This document shows positions 1 through 9,762 of a stretch of 64,000 nucleotides of DNA, piece by piece. Position numbers and translations under genes: made by a program. Under the pieces are notes generated by a model. That model saw nothing but the letters and a program-made list of their open reading frames with translations. It had not been told where the DNA came from and did no database searches. Source of the stretch: Bacillus sp. Marseille-P3661 (lineage in GTDB: Bacteria > Bacillota > Bacilli > Bacillales > Bacillaceae_J); contig NZ_LT965956.1 in NCBI RefSeq assembly GCF_900240995.1, positions 372,001 through 436,000 of the forward strand. Direction: 5' to 3'. Within the stretch, counting starts at the first letter, position 1; the number at the start of each line of letters is the position of its first letter.

Positions 1-54
1 TATAATAACAATAATAATTCATGATTATTCTATTTTAATAGCCGCTTTAATTTA

Positions 55-1563
55 TTAAGTACGGATAAAGTGTATTGCTTTTTGTTGGGTATACGATATA
101 AGCTCTTCTATCCCTTCTTCACTTCCCAAACCACTATCTTTATGTCCGCTAAACGGTGTCCCCACATAATGAGCAGAAGTTCCATTAACCCATATATAGC
201 CAACGTCCAAATCTTCAGATGTACGCAAGATTTGTTGAAAATCATTACTCCAAATAGAAGCTGTAAGACCATAAGGAACAATATTTACCATACTAATCAT
301 ATCGTCATAGTTGCTCCATTTAATCACAGATTGGACTGGACCAAAAATTTCCTCACTGAATATTCGCATATTAGGTGTTACACCCGAGAAAATAGTGGGC
401 TCAATATATAAACCTTGATCTAATGAAGGATCAGAAGGTTTACCTCCACCTATCATCAAATTAGCACCTTCTTTTAATGCTGACCTGATATATCCCATAA
501 CTCTCTCAAAATGATCTTTCGAAATTAAACATCCCATATTTTTTTCAGGATCTAACGGATTTCCAATTTTCGTTTTCTCTCTAGCTTTTTCTACTAATCG
601 CTTTAAAAATTCATCATGTAAAGACTCATGTAAGAATAAACGTGACATTGAGCCACAAGATTGTCCTTGTGATTTCAAGAAATTCATTCCATTAAAGGCG
701 GCTTCAACGGCTACCTCTAGATCAGCATCAGGAAATACGATCATACCGTTTTTACCGCCAAGCTCTAAAGTAATATTTTTAACTCCTGTTTCAGCGGCTG
801 ATTTCAATATTGCTTTACCTGTATTTACACTTCCGACTAACGCAATTCGGCGTACTTTATGATGACGAACAAGTGCATCGCCAGCTACCTTACCTTCACC
901 ACTAATAATATTTACCACTCCAGGAGGAAGGAGATCTTTAATGACTTCTCCGAATAAAAGCGAAGATAATGGTGGTTGTTCAGGAGCTTTAACAACCAGT
1001 GTATTACCTGCAATTAATGGCATACCAATTTTTTGAGCTGTAAATCCAATTGGATGATTATAAGGATTAATTCTAGCTACTACCCCATATGGTTCTCTTC
1101 TGGTTAAATGCCAATGGACTCCAGAGGAAGGAATTGTTTCTCCTTTTATTTCAGTTGCTAGACCTGCAGCATATTCCAGTGATTCTGCAGCACGTTCAAC
1201 ATCTGCAAGCATAGCTAGGACTGGGTTCCCAGAATCTATGGCATCCAAGGCGGCAAATTCATCGCCCCGCTCTCTTAAAACCCTTGCAATGTTGCGTACT
1301 ATTTCAGCACGTTTTAAGGGCGGGACTTTTGCCCATTCTTTTTGTGCTCTAGCAGCTGCTTCGACTGCTTGGTCCACATCCTCCTTATTTGCAAGTGGAG
1401 CTCGTGCAATATAATGGCCATTAGCTGGATTAATAATTTCATAAGTCTCACCTTTTTGAGCGTAGGTAAGTTCTCCACCAATTAACATTCTCCAATTATG
1501 ATCTCGGTATTTGTTGGCAATTTGTTCCCAATAGTGTTTATCCTTTTTTATCTTCGTTTGCAT
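55..1563 (-). CDS. NAD(P)-dependent aldehyde dehydrogenase
   Basis: Oxidises an aldehyde to the acid in the cytoplasm. The 502-aa protein is full length for the ALDH superfamily and keeps the active site: Asn169 in INPYNHP, general base Glu267 in LELGGK and nucleophile Cys303 in GQSCG. The start has AAGGAG seven bases upstream. It is the last gene of the minus-strand operon that begins with livH at 10647, 30 bp behind a short-chain dehydrogenase. An alcohol-to-aldehyde-to-acid sequence with that neighbour is an inference. The substrate cannot be read from the sequence; a betaine-aldehyde-like or aromatic aldehyde is possible. Confidence 0.88.
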   Translation of the reverse strand: MQTKIKKDKHYWEQIANKYRDHNWRMLIGGELTYAQKGETYEIINPANGHYIARAPLANKEDVDQAVEAAARAQKEWAKVPPLKRAEIVRNIARVLRERGDEFAALDAIDSGNPVLAMLADVERAAESLEYAAGLATEIKGETIPSSGVHWHLTRREPYGVVARINPYNHPIGFTAQKIGMPLIAGNTLVVKAPEQPPLSSLLFGEVIKDLLPPGVVNIISGEGKVAGDALVRHHKVRRIALVGSVNTGKAILKSAAETGVKNITLELGGKNGMIVFPDADLEVAVEAAFNGMNFLKSQGQSCGSMSRLFLHESLHDEFLKRLVEKAREKTKIGNPLDPEKNMGCLISKDHFERVMGYIRSALKEGANLMIGGGKPSDPSLDQGLYIEPTIFSGVTPNMRIFSEEIFGPVQSVIKWSNYDDMISMVNIVPYGLTASIWSNDFQQILRTSEDLDVGYIWVNGTSAHYVGTPFSGHKDSGLGSEEGIEELISYTQQKAIHFIRT

Positions 1564-1593
1564 GCATAAACTCCTTTTCTATCTAATTTTTAA

Positions 1594-2355
1594 TTAATGC
1601 ATGTTCGTACCACCGTCAATATTGATTGTTTGTCCTGTAATAAAGTTGCTATCTGGAGATGATAGAAAGAGCACTGCCCCTACTAAGTCCTCAGGAACCT
1701 GCATTCGCTTTATAGATTTAAGTAGATTAGATGGATGATTTTCAAAATATTTAGGATCTGTTTCTTTCAACTGTGTTTCACTTGCAGTTAGACCAGGCGT
1801 AATAGCATTAACACAAATATAATCCTCCCCAACTTCTCTAGCTAACGCACGGGTAAACCCAATAACAGCTGCCTTAGAGGAAGTATAATGTAGTCTATTA
1901 GGTGTTCCATCCCAAACACGAGTACTAGAAATGTTAACAATTTTCCCGTACTTATTATTTTTCATATATGGATAAACGGCTTTGGAACAGAGGAATAGAC
2001 CTTTAACATTAACCTCCATAACCTTATCCCATTCCTCAATCGGTATTTCGATCCAAGGCCTTCGTGGTAAAACGCTCATTAAAGATGCATTATTGATCAA
2101 AATATCGATGGAACCAAAGGTATCATAAGCTTTATGTGCCATTTCTAAGGTGCTATTATTTTCCGAAACATCTACAAATACTGCGATTGCATTCCCACCA
2201 TTATTTTTTATTTGTTCCACTGTGTCTTCAGCGGCACCAAAATCAATATCTGCCACCACGACTTTTGCTCCTTCTTGTGCAAAGCGCTCGGCATACACCT
2301 TTCCAATTCCTTTACCACCACCTGTAATGATGGCAACTCTATCTTTTAATCGCAT
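1594..2355 (-). CDS. Short-chain dehydrogenase/reductase (module 1)
   Basis: Classical SDR of 253 aa that uses NAD(P) to interconvert an alcohol and a carbonyl compound. It shows the nucleotide-binding TGGGKGIG at residues 11-18, NNAS in the core, and the catalytic set Ser144, Tyr157, Lys161 (YTSSK). The C-terminal INIDGG is the usual family ending. AAGGAGCG precedes the start. It lies 13 bp after hyuB and 30 bp before the aldehyde dehydrogenase, so it belongs to the hyuAB/liv operon. Module 2 has its own SDR in a comparable place, which suggests that this step is shared by both modules. Confidence 0.87.
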   Translation of the reverse strand: MRLKDRVAIITGGGKGIGKVYAERFAQEGAKVVVADIDFGAAEDTVEQIKNNGGNAIAVFVDVSENNSTLEMAHKAYDTFGSIDILINNASLMSVLPRRPWIEIPIEEWDKVMEVNVKGLFLCSKAVYPYMKNNKYGKIVNISSTRVWDGTPNRLHYTSSKAAVIGFTRALAREVGEDYICVNAITPGLTASETQLKETDPKYFENHPSNLLKSIKRMQVPEDLVGAVLFLSSPDSNFITGQTINIDGGTNMH

Positions 2356-2368
2356 CTTTTTCGCTCCT

Positions 2369-4087
2369 TTATTTCAGGCTTTGTCGTTTTTTTCTGGTTT
2401 CTTCCTCGTCAACTTTCATTTCTCCCTCATTGATAACAACACCATAATCCTGTAAAGCTGCTTGAATGGAAATATATCCATTCTTCACATCTCTTAAAAC
2501 CATTTTCGGGTCTCGCTCGTGTGGATTACCATATCCAGATCCACCTGCGTTTTGTATTCTAATCAAATCTCCTGATTTAAGATTATAAGTTGCCAAAGGA
2601 GATGAGCATATTTCAGTCTCTGTTCCCGGATTTATAACAACGCTGCCTTTTTGTGAAGCTCTCCCTCCATTGACCCCCCAAGATCCTTTCTTAAAATGTC
2701 CCATTCTAACTGTAAACTTCGCTTCGTCTAATAATAAATATTCTCTTACAAACCCAAGACCGCCTCTGTATTCTCCAGCTCCTGCCGAGTCTTTTATAGG
2801 TTCCCACCTTTTAACAACAAGTGGGTATTCTGTTTCCAGGACTTCAACAGGTGTACTTGGTGTAATATGGTTCATTGCCAAAGTGCCAAATACACCGTCA
2901 TTTTCTGATGTAGCTCCAAGAGAGGTGTTGGCTAGCTCATACTGCACTCCCGGTTTACCTGAGCGTGCTCTTGGGTAACCAATACTCGTTCCACCGATAC
3001 CTAATCCCGCTGGAGCAACAACTCTATCATTACAGAAAGAAGCCATTGCCTTTTGTACACAACTATACATAAGATGTGTGGTTGGATAATAATTGTTTAC
3101 TGGTGCAGGAAATTTAGCATTGGTAACCCTACCTTCAGGATTTATAAATCGAACTACCTTTCTTATTCCATCATTAATAGGAATAGTCGGATCTAAAATA
3201 CCTATCAGTGCCAAAACTGAAGCTGTCTCTACAGACTGTGGCCTAACGTTAACAGGTCCATCAACCTGCTTATTACTTTCACTATAATCAAATTCGATAT
3301 TTTCCCCTTGTTTTGTAATTTTTACATGAATACGAACAGGTTTATTTAAAGTAACCCCATCATTATCCATAAAAGCCTCAGCTTCATGTGAGCCGTTCGG
3401 AAGTAATGATAATTCTTTTCGAATACGCTTTTCCGACAATACCATTATTTCTTTAAACCCAGTCATGAGCATATCTTTTCCATACTCATCACACATTTCT
3501 TGTAACCGTTTTAATCCCATTCTTGTGGCCCCAACTTGAGCACGGATATCACCTACTACTTCATTTGGAGTACGACTATTACCTCGTAAGATACTCTCTA
3601 TGTCAGAATTAATACCGCTATCGTTCCAAATAAGAACACCTGGAACCAACAACCCCTCATGGTAAATTTCCCTAGCATCCGCACTCGATGAGCCTGGTAC
3701 TAATCCCCCTAAATCAGGTTTATGGGCAATACTCGCGCAGAATGCAATAAGTTCACTATGGTAAAATACTGGAGTAACGATAGCCATATCGGGAACATGA
3801 AAATTACCTGATGTATAAGGATCGTTAACTAGAAAACTGTCTCCCGGTTTCATTTTACTTCCAAATTTCTTTATAATAGTTTGTGCTGTTCGATGATATG
3901 GAAATAAATGATAGGGTGCACCTGAACCAGTAACAACCTTCCCCTCCCAGTCTAATATGCATGCACTTCCATCCTGTGATTCTCGTAAAATAGGAGAATA
4001 TCCGCTATGAAACAACAAGTGTTCCATCATAGAAACAACCTCATTTAAACGATAACTTAAAACCTCTAAAGTTATTGGATTGATCAT
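2369..4087 (-). CDS. HyuB-like hydantoinase B/oxoprolinase family subunit (module 1)
   Basis: Partner of the upstream HyuA-like subunit in an ATP-dependent enzyme of the hydantoinase / 5-oxoprolinase / acetone carboxylase superfamily. About 572 aa from the ATG at 4087, which reads MINPITLEV, the usual N-terminus of this family. A longer open frame upstream is rejected because GAGGGGG sits just before this ATG and the frame would otherwise run into hyuA. Family motifs include NDPYTSGNFHVPDM, GGAGEYRGGLGFVRE and AGGSGYGNPHERDP. The start is one base past the hyuA stop, so translation is probably coupled. Unlike the module 2 homologue it has no zinc-ribbon tail. Substrate unknown: hydantoin, oxoproline-like lactam or ketone carboxylation all remain possible. 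Confidence 0.85.
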   Translation of the reverse strand: MINPITLEVLSYRLNEVVSMMEHLLFHSGYSPILRESQDGSACILDWEGKVVTGSGAPYHLFPYHRTAQTIIKKFGSKMKPGDSFLVNDPYTSGNFHVPDMAIVTPVFYHSELIAFCASIAHKPDLGGLVPGSSSADAREIYHEGLLVPGVLIWNDSGINSDIESILRGNSRTPNEVVGDIRAQVGATRMGLKRLQEMCDEYGKDMLMTGFKEIMVLSEKRIRKELSLLPNGSHEAEAFMDNDGVTLNKPVRIHVKITKQGENIEFDYSESNKQVDGPVNVRPQSVETASVLALIGILDPTIPINDGIRKVVRFINPEGRVTNAKFPAPVNNYYPTTHLMYSCVQKAMASFCNDRVVAPAGLGIGGTSIGYPRARSGKPGVQYELANTSLGATSENDGVFGTLAMNHITPSTPVEVLETEYPLVVKRWEPIKDSAGAGEYRGGLGFVREYLLLDEAKFTVRMGHFKKGSWGVNGGRASQKGSVVINPGTETEICSSPLATYNLKSGDLIRIQNAGGSGYGNPHERDPKMVLRDVKNGYISIQAALQDYGVVINEGEMKVDEEETRKKRQSLK

Positions 4088-4088
4088 G

Positions 4089-6197
4089 TTACCACACCCC
4101 CTCAGACTTTTTAATATCTGTTCCTTCAATTTCTTGAAGGGGGCTACAGTTGATGATCATGTTTCCATAATACTCGATTTCAGCATTCATTCCAGGTAGA
4201 ATAATAGTTGTGGAATCTGCTTGTTCAACAATTGCTGGTCCCTTAATACAACTTCCTACTCCAAGAAATTGTCTGTCATACACAGGTGTATTGATAAAAT
4301 CTTGAACGCTATCAAAATATACATTACGGTAACCTTTTAAAGCATTCGATCCCAAACCTCTTAATTTTATTGGTTTCAAATCAAGCTTGGGTACTTTTCC
4401 TTTTACAAATAACCTGATATTAACAGTTTCTGGTTCTTCACCTTTTGCAGATAATCCATAAATTCTTTCATGCTTTTCATGAAATATATTTTTCAGTAAC
4501 TCATGGAAGTTGTGTTCTTCAATTGAAGGAATATCAACCGTCAGTTCATATCCTTGTTGTGGATAACGAATATCAATTTGTTGTATTAGCTCTATCTCAT
4601 TATCGTTAAAGCCTTCCGCTTTTACTTCCTCAATCGCTTGGTGTATCAGAATATCAAATTCTGTTTTTAGTTCACTTATATTGATTTGATAGATAGGTTT
4701 AATAAAACTTTTTATATATATATGTTTCACATCGGTACATAGAAGACCAACAGCACATGTAAGCCCTGGATATAAAGGAACTACAACTTTTGGAATACCA
4801 ACCTCTTTCGCTAGAGCTGCTGCATGAAGTGGACCAGAACCACCAAATGCAACTAGAGCAAATTGTCTTGGGTCAACCCCTTGTTCAATCATTGTGGTTC
4901 GTAACCCCACTGCCATTTGAGTATTTACAATTGTATTAACACCAATAGCTGTTTCAACAGCGTCCATATTAAGAGATTTTCCCACATTAGTTAAAGCTTG
5001 CTTGGCAAGTCCTTTATCTGCATTCATACGACCACCCGCAAAATTGGCAGGATCTAAATAACCAAGTACAATATTAGCATCTGTAACTGTTGGTTCAGTT
5101 CCACCTCTACAATAACTTGCAGGTCCTGGAAACGCTCCTGCGCTTCTCGGACCTACTTTAAGCAAACCATCCTTTCCAATATAAGCGATTGTCCCCCCTC
5201 CTGCACCAAGTGCATTTATTTGTATCATTGGGGTCCCTATATCTTGACCAGCTATTTTCCCACGTCTTGTTTCACTATATTGGTTCTCATAAATCACACT
5301 AATATCCGCACTAGTTCCGCCCATATCAAAAGTTACAATATTTGATAAGTTAATCATTTTACCCAAAGAAGTTCCATATACCACACCAGCTGCCGGACCT
5401 GAAAGTAAAGTTTCATTTGGGTAATTAACAGCTATGTTAATTCGCATTAACCCACCATTTGATTGCATAATATAAATATGATTCGTCTGGATACCTAACT
5501 TTTTAATTTTTTTATCCAAATCTTGGAAATACGATTCCATAACCGGTCCGACAAATGCATCTAAAACCGTAGTTGAAAGTCTTATATATTCACGAATAAC
5601 AGGATGTACTTTACTAGACAGTGATACTCGACATTCAGGATACAATTCTTTAATTAATTGTTCTGTTTGGAGTTCATGTTCTGGATTTATAAAGGAAAAC
5701 AAATAACTTACTGCTATTGATTTAACATCCTTTTCTTTAAGCTCTTGAACTGCTTTAATTACTGAGACCTCGTTTAATGATTCCAAAACTGCTCCATCAA
5801 ACATAATTCTTTCTTTGATTTCTTTAGTAAGTTCCTGAGATACCAAAGTAGGTGGTTTTTTATAAAAAGGGTCTATTATATCAGAACCAATTGGTTTAGT
5901 TCCACCTCTTGTATCATATACAGCCCTCATACCTTCAGTTATTAAAAGCCCAGTTTTAGCGCCTCTATTTTCTATAACAGCATTAGTTGCTACCGTTGTT
6001 CCATGTGCAAAAAAATCTATATCATTAAACTTTATATTTCTTTCTTCAACAAATATCTCTAACGCATTCACAATTGCTAAGGCTGGATTATTCGAATTTG
6101 ATGGTACTTTTGTTGTATATATTTCTCCAGTTTCTTTATGAACGGCTGCTAAATCGGTAAAGGTTCCACCTGTATCTATTCCTACTGCCCATGTCAA
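4089..6197 (-). CDS. HyuA-like hydantoinase A/oxoprolinase family subunit (module 1)
   Basis: Likely ATP-binding subunit of the HyuAB-type enzyme, 702 aa. The ASKHA-fold nucleotide motifs are visible: GIDTGGTFTD near residues 6-15, DMGGTSAD at 291-298 and FGGSGPLH at 451-458. The start is a TTG at 6197 with a GGGGGG ribosome site seven bases upstream; no ATG is as well placed. It follows the substrate-binding lipoprotein gene by 45 bp and abuts hyuB. In characterised relatives this subunit phosphorylates the substrate. The linked branched-chain-amino-acid-type ABC importer suggests a small amide, lactam or carboxylate substrate, but that is inference. Confidence 0.86.
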   Translation of the reverse strand: MTWAVGIDTGGTFTDLAAVHKETGEIYTTKVPSNSNNPALAIVNALEIFVEERNIKFNDIDFFAHGTTVATNAVIENRGAKTGLLITEGMRAVYDTRGGTKPIGSDIIDPFYKKPPTLVSQELTKEIKERIMFDGAVLESLNEVSVIKAVQELKEKDVKSIAVSYLFSFINPEHELQTEQLIKELYPECRVSLSSKVHPVIREYIRLSTTVLDAFVGPVMESYFQDLDKKIKKLGIQTNHIYIMQSNGGLMRINIAVNYPNETLLSGPAAGVVYGTSLGKMINLSNIVTFDMGGTSADISVIYENQYSETRRGKIAGQDIGTPMIQINALGAGGGTIAYIGKDGLLKVGPRSAGAFPGPASYCRGGTEPTVTDANIVLGYLDPANFAGGRMNADKGLAKQALTNVGKSLNMDAVETAIGVNTIVNTQMAVGLRTTMIEQGVDPRQFALVAFGGSGPLHAAALAKEVGIPKVVVPLYPGLTCAVGLLCTDVKHIYIKSFIKPIYQINISELKTEFDILIHQAIEEVKAEGFNDNEIELIQQIDIRYPQQGYELTVDIPSIEEHNFHELLKNIFHEKHERIYGLSAKGEEPETVNIRLFVKGKVPKLDLKPIKLRGLGSNALKGYRNVYFDSVQDFINTPVYDRQFLGVGSCIKGPAIVEQADSTTIILPGMNAEIEYYGNMIINCSPLQEIEGTDIKKSEGVW

Positions 6198-6242
6198 GGT
6201 ATATCCCCCCTATAATCTCTATTTAGAAAAAACTTAGATTCA

Positions 6243-7418
6243 CTAGTTTAAAGTTTCAAAATTACCGTTTTTAACTATTTTTAATTGAAGATCTTTAGTT
6301 ACTAGTCCATCTTTGTCAAAACTAATATTTCCAGTAAGTCCGTCATAGTCTTTAATATTTAAAAAAGCATCTCTTATTTCAGTTGAGGTTCTCTTGCCTT
6401 CTCTCAATATATCTGCAAGCATATGCACCATTTCATAATGCTGAGCACCAAAAATTTCTGGATCTTCCCCATATTTACTTTTATATTTATCTACAAATTC
6501 TTTAACCTTTGGCTTAGATGTATCAAGAGTACTAAACGTATAAACAATCCCTTCTGCAGCAGAACCTGCAATAGTCATTGTGTTAGATGTTTCAGTTGTT
6601 GAAGTTGAATAAATATTCCCTTTATATCCTAATTCGCGAATTTGTTTAAATATTAGTTGTAGTTCTTGACCTGTCCCATGTGCAATGATTCCCTCTGGAT
6701 TATTCGATATTACCTTTGTAATGATTCCTTTGAAATTAGTTGTGTTTAGATCAAATGTTTCAGTATTTGTTACTTCGATTTGATCACCCGCAACTTCTTT
6801 AAACTTATCTTGGTAAATTTCACCAAGTTCTGAGTTTTCGTGTATAATACCAACTGTTTTAAGTTTTACCTCATCCTTTAAATAGTTAGCCATTTCAGTA
6901 GCCTCACCGTATACACTAATAGAATCCTGAACAGTCCACTCACTAGAAGTTGCAAAACCAGGATAAGTAACAGCTCCTGTTAACATTAATACTTCATTTT
7001 GATCTCCAACTGGAATTTGTGCTAAAGATACACCTGTCATACTTAGAAAAATAGTATTCACTTTATCTTTTGTTATGAGTTTCTGTAATGCAGAAATCCC
7101 TGTGGACGGATCACCTTTATGATCCTCGTAAACTACCTCTAGCGGCTGTCCGTTTATTCCTCCATTGGCATTGATTTCTTCCAATGCTAAATCAGTACCA
7201 TTTTTAAAGTAAGTTGAATATGCTGCAAATGGACCAGTTATCGGAATAGTTGCTCCAAAACGAATAGGCTCAGTTGCATTTGTATTTTCATTACTTTCAT
7301 TAGTTGTTTTACCTTGTGATTGCTCGGCAGGAGCACTACAACCACTTGCAATCGTTAAACTTACGATTAAGATTATTAACAAATAACTTACTTTTTTAAA
7401 ACTAGTAAAAGAACTCAT
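6243..7418 (-). CDS. LivK-type ABC transporter substrate-binding lipoprotein
   Basis: Extracellular receptor of an ABC importer of the branched-chain amino acid/amide (HAAT) family. From the ATG at 7418 (GGGGAGGAA upstream) the protein is 391 aa with a lipoprotein signal: basic MSSFTSFKK, a hydrophobic stretch and a lipobox ending at Cys27 (IASGC). An alternative start 27 bases upstream lacks a ribosome site. The mature part is a type I periplasmic-binding fold (IRFGATIPITGPFAAYS, NGQPLEVVYEDHKGDPS). It is encoded after the two ATPases rather than first, and directly before hyuA. LivK-family receptors also bind amides, urea and aromatic acids, so the ligand is open. Confidence 0.88.
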   Translation of the reverse strand: MSSFTSFKKVSYLLIILIVSLTIASGCSAPAEQSQGKTTNESNENTNATEPIRFGATIPITGPFAAYSTYFKNGTDLALEEINANGGINGQPLEVVYEDHKGDPSTGISALQKLITKDKVNTIFLSMTGVSLAQIPVGDQNEVLMLTGAVTYPGFATSSEWTVQDSISVYGEATEMANYLKDEVKLKTVGIIHENSELGEIYQDKFKEVAGDQIEVTNTETFDLNTTNFKGIITKVISNNPEGIIAHGTGQELQLIFKQIRELGYKGNIYSTSTTETSNTMTIAGSAAEGIVYTFSTLDTSKPKVKEFVDKYKSKYGEDPEIFGAQHYEMVHMLADILREGKRTSTEIRDAFLNIKDYDGLTGNISFDKDGLVTKDLQLKIVKNGNFETLN

Positions 7419-7453
7419 TGTATTCCTCCCCAAAATATTTTTCAAATCTTTCC

Positions 7454-8134
7454 CTATGCCAATTGCTTAATTTCGATAGGTGTTCCTTCTGCTAAAATCT
7501 TCCCTGATTGCAATACGTAAATCTTATTTACAACTTCCTCTACTAATTGGACTGACTGTTCTACAATCAAAAAGGAAATTCCGAACTCATGATTTATTTT
7601 TCGAATTGCTTCAAATAACTGACCAACAAGAAGTGGTGATAATCCGGCAGATGGTTCATCAAGTAAAACAAGTTTTGGGGAACTCATAAGCGCAATACCT
7701 AATGCCAGCATTTGTCGCTCACCCCCGCTCAATACACCTGCATTTCTTTGACGAAGTTCATACAGCTTAGGGAAAATGGAATATATCAATTCTTCATTTT
7801 CTTCTAATTTTCGTTTGTTTTTTTCTCTCAAACCACCCATCTCTAAATTATCTTGAACAGTTAATCTAGGGAAAATGGGCTTTTGATCAGGACTATAACT
7901 CATTCCCTTACGGCTGTCACTATACGGTGGGATATTTGAAATTGGATTATTCAAAAATTGAATGTCTCCACTTCCCCCTTTGTTTATTCCCGAAACACAC
8001 TTAAGCAAAGTAGTTTTTCCTGCACCATTATGACCAATAATCGCAACGGCTTCACCACTCTCTACCTTCAAGTTAATATCGTGTAATACATTTTTATCTC
8101 CATAAGCGAATGATAGTTGTTTTATTTGTAACAA
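7454..8134 (-). CDS. LivF-type ABC transporter ATP-binding protein
   Basis: One of the two ATPases of the HAAT importer, 226 aa, typical for LivF. Walker A is GHNGAGKTTL near residue 34, the signature is LSGGERQML near 136, and Walker B LVLLDEPSAGLSP follows. The start appears to be TTG at 8134, preceded by GGTGGTGA; the ribosome site is weak, which suggests coupling to livG 14 bp upstream. It works at the inner face of the membrane with LivG and the LivHM channel. Confidence 0.9.
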   Translation of the reverse strand: MLQIKQLSFAYGDKNVLHDINLKVESGEAVAIIGHNGAGKTTLLKCVSGINKGGSGDIQFLNNPISNIPPYSDSRKGMSYSPDQKPIFPRLTVQDNLEMGGLREKNKRKLEENEELIYSIFPKLYELRQRNAGVLSGGERQMLALGIALMSSPKLVLLDEPSAGLSPLLVGQLFEAIRKINHEFGISFLIVEQSVQLVEEVVNKIYVLQSGKILAEGTPIEIKQLA

Positions 8135-8148
8135 TATGATTCACCACC

Positions 8149-8874
8149 CTAACCAAGATATAACTTTCTTAAGTCATTTGTTTTTTCAATTTCCTCTACT
8201 TTTCCTGATGCCACCATACTACCTTGAACCATAAACAAAACCTTATCAGAAATGGAGGTTACTAGATCATAGTGATGTTCTATTAACAGAACTGTTTTGT
8301 GATGAGTTCTAGTTAAGTTATATATAATCTCACCAATTTTCTCTATTGATTTTTCATCTAAACCCACAGCAGGCTCATCGAGTAAAAATAGATCCATTTC
8401 AGCTGATAATAATTGAGCTATATTCATTAATCTTCGTTCACCAAATGTTAGGGAATTGGCCAATTCCTTTCTTTTATCCTTCAAGCCAACTTCTTCCAAA
8501 TAATAATCTACTTTCTCTAATGTAAGTTTATTTAGCGATTTCCCTTTTTGTAAGAACTTTTTTTTTCGTAACGCACCCATGGCAACGTTTTCAAAGATAG
8601 TTAACCCAGAAAAACAATGAGGATCTTGAAACATGCGACCTATACCAATTTTCGCCTTTTCTTCCATATCAACATCCGTTACATCTTTATTATTAAATAT
8701 CACTGTTCCTTCATCAGGCTTTATGATTCCAGAAATTAAATTAAATAATGATGTCTTACCCGCCCCATTTGGTCCTATTAGACTCGTAACCTGATTTTTT
8801 TTACATGAAAAAGACACATTATCTACTGCTCTAACACTTCCGAAAGATACACTTAAATCTTCCCCCACCAACAT
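8149..8874 (-). CDS. LivG-type ABC transporter ATP-binding protein
   Basis: Second ATPase of the HAAT importer, 241 aa. Walker A GPNGAGKTSLFNLI lies near residue 34, and Walker B LFLLDEPAVGLDEKS is present. The signature segment reads LTFGERRLMNIA, with the LTFGE form common in LivG proteins. GGAGG sits eight bases before the ATG. It lies between livM and livF with 14-bp gaps, matching the usual Liv gene set. Confidence 0.9.
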   Translation of the reverse strand: MLVGEDLSVSFGSVRAVDNVSFSCKKNQVTSLIGPNGAGKTSLFNLISGIIKPDEGTVIFNNKDVTDVDMEEKAKIGIGRMFQDPHCFSGLTIFENVAMGALRKKKFLQKGKSLNKLTLEKVDYYLEEVGLKDKRKELANSLTFGERRLMNIAQLLSAEMDLFLLDEPAVGLDEKSIEKIGEIIYNLTRTHHKTVLLIEHHYDLVTSISDKVLFMVQGSMVASGKVEEIEKTNDLRKLYLG

Positions 8875-8888
8875 TCGACAGCCCTCCT

Positions 8889-9758
8889 TTATGCAACCTT
8901 GTATTTGCCAAAAAATCCTTGTGGTCTTATAAAGACCAGCAACACTAGCAATACTCCATAAATTATTTGTTGAAGATGTCCCGCATAACTATCAGGTATC
9001 CCAATGATTCTTAAAATTTCTGGTAATGCAACCATTAAGGCTGTACCTAGTATTGGTCCATATAGACTTGCAGGCCCTCCAATAAATACGAACGTGAAAA
9101 CAGTTACGGCTAGACCAATGCTAAATGCTATAGGAGACACGTATCCCACAAAATGGGCATAAAGAACACCAGCAATACCCGCAAATCCAACACCAATTGC
9201 AAAATTAATAATTTTAATGAGTTTAACATTGTATCCTAATGTCGACATGAGTAAATCATCATCACGTACTCCTTGTGCCATGACACCCCAAGGAGAGCGT
9301 TTCCAAAGTAATAGAATTGTCAGTACTATAATTAAAACAGCTGTAACCAATACTAGAAAACTAATATTACTTACGAACGTATATCCAAAAAATGTAGGAC
9401 GAAGTATGCCAAACAATCCCGCAGGACCGTTGGTTATACTTTGCCAATTATGGATGATTCCAATAATAACTTCATGTAAAGCGAAAAACGATAATATTAA
9501 ATAATCCTCCTTCAATCGTGACAATAAAACATATGATATAGCACCTACGATTCCTGTAATTACAAAAGCAATGATCATTGCAACAATCATATTTAATTCA
9601 AAACGTAGATAGCAAATTGCTCCAACATATGCACCGATTGCATAAAATGCTGCATGTGAAAAGGAGATTATTCCGGAATATCCGACTATCATATCTAAAG
9701 AAATCGCCAAAATTGCATAAATAGCAAATATAATTAATACATGAACTAAATATTCCAT
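8889..9758 (-). CDS. LivM-type branched-chain amino acid/amide ABC permease
   Basis: Integral membrane subunit of the importer, 289 aa, almost entirely hydrophobic with about eight to nine likely membrane spans. The N-terminal block (AISLDMIVGYSGIISFSHAAF) and the cytoplasmic loop WGVMAQGVRDDDLLMSTLGY, which contacts the ATPases, are characteristic of LivM. GGAGG precedes the ATG. Only four bases separate it from livH. Confidence 0.9.
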   Translation of the reverse strand: MEYLVHVLIIFAIYAILAISLDMIVGYSGIISFSHAAFYAIGAYVGAICYLRFELNMIVAMIIAFVITGIVGAISYVLLSRLKEDYLILSFFALHEVIIGIIHNWQSITNGPAGLFGILRPTFFGYTFVSNISFLVLVTAVLIIVLTILLLWKRSPWGVMAQGVRDDDLLMSTLGYNVKLIKIINFAIGVGFAGIAGVLYAHFVGYVSPIAFSIGLAVTVFTFVFIGGPASLYGPILGTALMVALPEILRIIGIPDSYAGHLQQIIYGVLLVLLVFIRPQGFFGKYKVA

Positions 9759-9762
9759 TTAC